A DNA stretch of 34,078 nucleotides, taken from the NCBI GenBank assembly GCA_934489915.1, contig CAKSSZ010000002.1, positions 1-34,078 on the forward strand. The letters run 5' to 3'. This DNA comes from an uncultured Clostridia bacterium. Lineage in GTDB: Bacteria > Bacillota > Clostridia > HGM11514. The translations under genes were made by a program, and so were the position numbers. The notes below the pieces were generated by a model. It was not told the DNA's origin. It made no database searches and saw only the letters and a program-made list of their open reading frames with translations. How positions within the stretch are numbered: position 1 is the stretch's first letter; the number at the start of each line of letters is the position of its first letter. This document shows, in pieces, positions 31,120 to 34,078 of this stretch.

Positions 31120-31128
31120 TGCTATAAT
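31120..31128 (+). promoter_or_regulatory. Extended -10 promoter of the penicillin-binding-protein gene
   Basis: TGC-TATAAT (31120-31128) is an extended -10; no good -35 is present. Transcription would start near 31135. Confidence 0.6.
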
Positions 31129-31134
31129 AGAATT

Positions 31135-31227
31135 ATGTAAATGTCTCCTGATATTTCTTGCTCTGCTTATGGAGACAGATCGACAACTATAACATTTACG
31201 CTTGCAGAGCGGCGGCATGATAGGAGA
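31135..31227 (+). ncRNA. Structured leader of the penicillin-binding-protein gene, possible pseudoknot switch
   Basis: GTAAA (31137-31141) can pair with TTTAC (31195-31199); stacked on it TGTCTCC (31142-31148) pairs with GGAGACA (31171-31177). The loop bases GCTCTGC (31160-31166) are perfectly complementary to GCAGAGC (31204-31210), outside the stem, which would make a pseudoknot. TCTCCT (31144-31149) is also complementary to AGGAGA (31222-31227), the real ribosome binding site. No known class recognised. Confidence 0.45.
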
Positions 31228-31235
31228 AATTTTTT

Positions 31236-33464
31236 ATGAAACGATCAGTAAAAACATTTTTGAAATTCTTGCTGATTTTTGTATTAATTCTCTCAATTCT
31301 GGCTGGATGTACCGTAGGGGCCATTATGTTGACCACCAGCGATGTATTTACGGAATTTAATACAGACGACATCAATTTGAATTTCACTTCTTTCCTGTAT
31401 TATACCAATGAAAACGGTGAAGACATTGAATATCATCAGCTGTCCGGTACCGAAAACAGAATTTGGGCGGATATTGAAGATATTTCTCCTTATTTAACAG
31501 ATGCAATTGTCGCTATTGAGGACGAGCGGTTCTGGAGCCATAAGGGCTTTGATATGAAGCGTTTTATGGGCGCTGTGTTAAATTATGTGGTACACAGTGA
31601 TAATTCCTACGGCGGCAGTACGATTACACAGCAGCTGATTAAGAACCTGACCGGTGATGACGAAACGAAAGTAAGCCGGAAGCTGAGAGAAATCTTCCGT
31701 GCCATTCAGCTGGAGCAGCAAATGGACAAGGAAAGCATTCTGGAGCTTTATTTAAACACCATTTATTTAGGAGAGGGCTGCAACGGTGTTAAAACCGCAG
31801 CGTATACTTATTTCGGCAAAGATGTCAGCGAGCTGAATTTGGCGGAGGCTGCTTCTCTGGCAGGGATTACTCAGTTCCCGACAAAGTATGATCCCCTGGT
31901 CAATCCGGATGCAAACCAGACCAAGCAGCATGTGGTGTTAAAGAAAATGCTGGATTTGGGGTATATCAATCAGCAGGAATATGAAGACGCCCTGGCTTAT
32001 CAGATTGATTTCGGTGCAGGTGTTTCCCAGGAAAATGAGATTCAGTCTTATTTTGTGGATGCGGTAATTGATGAGGTGCTGACCGACCTGCAAAAAGAAA
32101 AAGGCTATGCGCCCAATTATGCGGCAAAGCTGCTGTATAACGGCGGCTTGAAGATTTATACCACCCTGGATCCCAACGTCCAGAATGTGATGGAAGAAGA
32201 GTATGCCAACGACGATAATTTCGGCACCCCGTCAGGGGAAGCGCAGATGGAATCCTCCATGGTGATTATGGATCCTTATACCGGGGAAATCAAGGGGCTG
32301 GTCGGCGGCCGCGGCAACAAGGAAAGCAACCGGACGCTGAACCGGGCAACCCAAACGACTCGTCAGCCCGGCTCTACCATTAAGCCTATTGCAGTGTACG
32401 GCCCGGCGATGGAAGAGGGATTGATCGGTCCGGGTACCATTATGGTGGATAAACCCATTAGTATTGGCAGCTGGAAGCCGCATAACTATGATTTCAGCTA
32501 TTCCGGGGCGGTGAGCATTCGCCGTGCAATTGCAAACTCCATTAATATTATTGCGGTGAAAACATTGCAGATGTTAGGGGTGGAAACCTCTTATGACTAT
32601 ATGACAAACCGATTCCATTTTACCAGCCTGGTGAAAGGGAGAAAAGCGGAAGACGGCACTGTCCTGAGTGATTTGAACCTGGCGGCGCTGGCACTGGGCG
32701 GTTTGACGGACGGTGTCTCGGTAAAGGAAATGACGGCAGCTTATGCGACCTTTGCCAATAACGGGGTTTATTTAACGCCTCATACCTATACAAAGGTGCT
32801 GGATGCGGACGGGAATGTTCTTTTGGAAAAGAATGTGGAAGAAACGGTTGTGTTCGGAGAAGAGGCCAATAGCATGATGTTAAGCTGCCTGCGGTCGGTC
32901 GTCACCTCCGGTACCGGTACTGCCGCATGGTTGAATAACGGGATTTCGTCAGCCGGAAAAACCGGAACCACCGATGAAGCTTACGACCTTTGGTTCTGCG
33001 GTGTTTCGCCTTATTATGCGGGTGCTGTTTGGTGCGGATTTGATCAGCCTCAGAATTTGTATCTATATACCTATGACGGAATCAGCAGTACCATTTGGGG
33101 AAAGATCATGCGGCGTGTGCATGAAAACCTGGAACCGAGAGATTTTGTATGGCCCTCCGGTGTAAATTATGATTTATCAATTAATAACGAAGCGGACAGC
33201 GAGGACGATAAGGATAAGGACGACGAGGATGAAGATGAGGAAGAATCCCCAACTCCTTCCGAAAGTCCCGAGGCAACTCCGGAAGCTACCGAAACGCCTG
33301 TTTCCACACCGGAAACCCCGATAGAAACCCCGACGCCCGAGCAGCCTACCGTAACGGAGGCTCCCCCGGTCGATAATACTGTCATCCCGCCGGATACGAT
33401 GGATCCTTCCGGGGAAACGGTCGAAGCGGCGCCGGAATCCCCGTCCGGAACAGATGAATATTAA
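31236..33464 (+). CDS. Class A penicillin-binding protein (PBP1A-type)
   Basis: Bifunctional peptidoglycan synthase: polymerises lipid II and cross-links peptides outside the membrane. One N-terminal span (about residues 8-30) anchors it. The GT51 domain has Glu95 in AIEDERFWSHKG, GGSTITQQLIKNL and the LxLYLNTIYLG-like LYLNTIYLGEG. The transpeptidase domain has Ser380-xx-Lys383 in PGSTIKP, Ser435-Ile-Asn437 and Lys575-Thr-Gly. After about residue 650 comes an Asp/Glu-rich run and then a Thr/Pro/Glu/Ser-rich tail of about 75 residues, typical of wall-spanning linkers in clostridia. AGGAG precedes ATG 31236 by 9 nt. Confidence 0.95.
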   Translation: MKRSVKTFLKFLLIFVLILSILAGCTVGAIMLTTSDVFTEFNTDDINLNFTSFLYYTNENGEDIEYHQLSGTENRIWADIEDISPYLTDAIVAIEDERFWSHKGFDMKRFMGAVLNYVVHSDNSYGGSTITQQLIKNLTGDDETKVSRKLREIFRAIQLEQQMDKESILELYLNTIYLGEGCNGVKTAAYTYFGKDVSELNLAEAASLAGITQFPTKYDPLVNPDANQTKQHVVLKKMLDLGYINQQEYEDALAYQIDFGAGVSQENEIQSYFVDAVIDEVLTDLQKEKGYAPNYAAKLLYNGGLKIYTTLDPNVQNVMEEEYANDDNFGTPSGEAQMESSMVIMDPYTGEIKGLVGGRGNKESNRTLNRATQTTRQPGSTIKPIAVYGPAMEEGLIGPGTIMVDKPISIGSWKPHNYDFSYSGAVSIRRAIANSINIIAVKTLQMLGVETSYDYMTNRFHFTSLVKGRKAEDGTVLSDLNLAALALGGLTDGVSVKEMTAAYATFANNGVYLTPHTYTKVLDADGNVLLEKNVEETVVFGEEANSMMLSCLRSVVTSGTGTAAWLNNGISSAGKTGTTDEAYDLWFCGVSPYYAGAVWCGFDQPQNLYLYTYDGISSTIWGKIMRRVHENLEPRDFVWPSGVNYDLSINNEADSEDDKDKDDEDEDEEESPTPSESPEATPEATETPVSTPETPIETPTPEQPTVTEAPPVDNTVIPPDTMDPSGETVEAAPESPSGTDEY

Positions 33465-33495
33465 TATCGAAACAGTCGAATATTGATCCAATAAG

Positions 33496-33550
33496 AAATA
33501 TCTGTAAAAATCGCCTAAAACGGAACGACTTTTGCAGATATTTTTTATTT
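33496..33550 (+). terminator. Terminator of the penicillin-binding-protein gene
   Basis: AAATATCTG (33496-33504) pairs with CAGATATTT (33535-33543), extended inward by AAAA/TTTT and TCG/CGA across single mismatches; a T-rich run TTTATTTTT follows. Confidence 0.8.
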
Positions 33551-33575
33551 TTCTATTTACAAATTTTTAAGATTA

Positions 33576-33584
33576 TGCTATAAT
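33576..33584 (+). promoter_or_regulatory. Extended -10 promoter of the beta-helix gene
   Basis: TGC-TATAAT (33576-33584), no convincing -35. The sequence around it resembles the penicillin-binding-protein promoter (both read TGCTATAAT then AATTAT). Confidence 0.55.
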
Positions 33585-33586
33585 GT

Positions 33587-33614
33587 AATTATATTTCATA
33601 GCTGAAATATAATT
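33587..33614. promoter_or_regulatory. Perfect palindrome at the transcript start of the beta-helix gene
   Basis: AATTATATTTCA (33587-33598) and TGAAATATAATT (33603-33614) are perfect 12-base arms around TAGC. The element starts 2 bp after the -10 and spans the predicted +1, so it could be a repressor operator or a 5'-terminal RNA stem that stabilises the message. No T-run follows. Confidence 0.65.
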
Positions 33615-33635
33615 ATGTATTTTTAGGAGGAAAAA

Positions 33636-34078
33636 ATGAAAAGTAAAAAATTATTGTCAGTGGCAATGGCTCTGACCATGACCGTTTCCGGTTGGTGCGG
33701 GTTTAGCATGAGCGCATCGGCGGAAGCGGCAGTAAAGCAGTTTTATGTAGCAACCAACGGCAGCGACAGCAACAGCGGCTCCATTTCTGCTCCCTTTGCG
33801 ACACTGGAAGCGGCAAGAGACGCAGCAAGAAAGGTAGACGGCAAGACCATTATTAACCTGCGGGAAGGGATGTATCAGGTTGATTCTACGCTGGAGCTGA
33901 CCGCAGCAGACAGCAACACTACATACCGTGCTTATAAGGATGAGAGCGTGGTATTAAACGGCGCAAATGAGCTGGATCCTTCTGCCTTCCAGCCAATCAG
34001 CGAAGAAGCGAAGGCAAAGTTAGTAGATAAAGAAAATGCCAATAAGATCAAAATGATTGACTTAAAGGCACAGGGGAT
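33636..34078 (+). CDS. Secreted parallel beta-helix (pectate-lyase-like fold) protein, N-terminal part
   Basis: Starts at ATG 33636 after TAGGAGG and runs off the window end, so about 147 residues are seen. A signal peptide (MKSKKLLSV, hydrophobic core, cleavage near SASA-EA) is followed by FYVATNGSDSNSGSISAPFATLEAARDA (quoted here as FYVATNGSDSNSGS), the usual entry of right-handed beta-helix glycosidases and lyases, where a repeat of short strands begins with TIINLREGMY. It is probably an exported carbohydrate-active enzyme or adhesin; the catalytic part is outside the window, so the activity cannot be given. Confidence 0.75.
   Translation, partial: MKSKKLLSVAMALTMTVSGWCGFSMSASAEAAVKQFYVATNGSDSNSGSISAPFATLEAARDAARKVDGKTIINLREGMYQVDSTLELTAADSNTTYRAYKDESVVLNGANELDPSAFQPISEEAKAKLVDKENANKIKMIDLKAQG

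Noticed and set aside
33180..33400. DNA repeat or CRISPR-like array in the PBP tail
   Set aside because: The repetition is loose codon repetition of Thr-Pro-Glu and Asp/Glu, without fixed repeat length or spacers.
33167..33491. Antisense frames opposite the acidic tail of the PBP gene
   Set aside because: They translate into Ser/Gly/Val or Arg/Gly-rich low complexity that simply mirrors the repetitive tail codons.

Overview
This window reads as chromosomal DNA of an anaerobic, low-to-moderate GC Bacillota of class Clostridia, probably a gut-type species. Supporting signs are strong AGGAGG-type ribosome binding sites, use of GTG and TTG starts, sigma-A promoters of unusually strict TTGACA-17-TATAAT form, [FeFe]-hydrogenase maturases, MrnC, a CrtO-type acyltransferase, a BofC-like protein and a type IIA topoisomerase pair of the divergent clostridial kind. 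No rRNA, tRNA, CRISPR array, insertion sequence or prophage was seen.

Layout. 1-4.9 kb (+): the end of an unknown gene, a terminator, then a ParE/ParC-like topoisomerase pair translationally coupled to a CrtO-like membrane acyltransferase. 4.9-9.4 kb (-): a secreted stalk-domain protein, a TTG-started membrane-anchored protein, a GH2 beta-mannosidase and a small lipoprotein. 9.5-11.3 kb (-): hydE with mgtC overlapping its stop codon. 11.3-13.3 kb: a MocR/PdxR regulator divergent from an ECF-transporter S component, with an inverted repeat between them. 13.3-15.8 kb (-): a polar amino acid ABC transporter (binding protein, permease, ATPase). 15.9-17.0 kb (-): an AI-2E-family membrane protein. 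17.0-20.7 kb (+): a long leader, then a TM1266-like regulator, hydG, hydF and an alkyladenine DNA glycosylase. 20.8-22.6 kb (-): cysS-mrnC. 22.7-25.8 kb (+): an Lrp-type regulator with an aminotransferase, trmL and degV. 25.8-29.5 kb (+): the glycolytic genes pgk-tpiA-gpmI. 29.5-31.0 kb (-): an alpha/beta hydrolase and a BofC-like protein. 31.1-34.1 kb (+): a class A penicillin-binding protein with a structured leader, then the start of a secreted beta-helix protein cut by the window end.

How the genes fit together. HydE, HydG and HydF are the complete set that builds the H-cluster of [FeFe]-hydrogenase, but no structural hydrogenase is here and hydE lies about 6 kb from hydGF on the other strand with its own promoter. 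The glycolytic block (no gap or eno) supplies the fermentative flux that such a hydrogenase would drain of reductant. The MocR regulator and the divergent S component look like a vitamin uptake unit, probably vitamin B6.

The most interesting non-coding signals are three: (i) the hyd leader, where a stem at 17115-17170 and an intrinsic terminator at 17167-17199 are mutually exclusive; (ii) the penicillin-binding-protein leader, with a possible pseudoknot and an anti-Shine-Dalgarno element that can pair either inside the fold or with the real ribosome binding site; (iii) a perfect 12-bp-arm palindrome at the predicted start of the beta-helix gene transcript. None matched a riboswitch class recognised by eye; covariance-model searches would decide.
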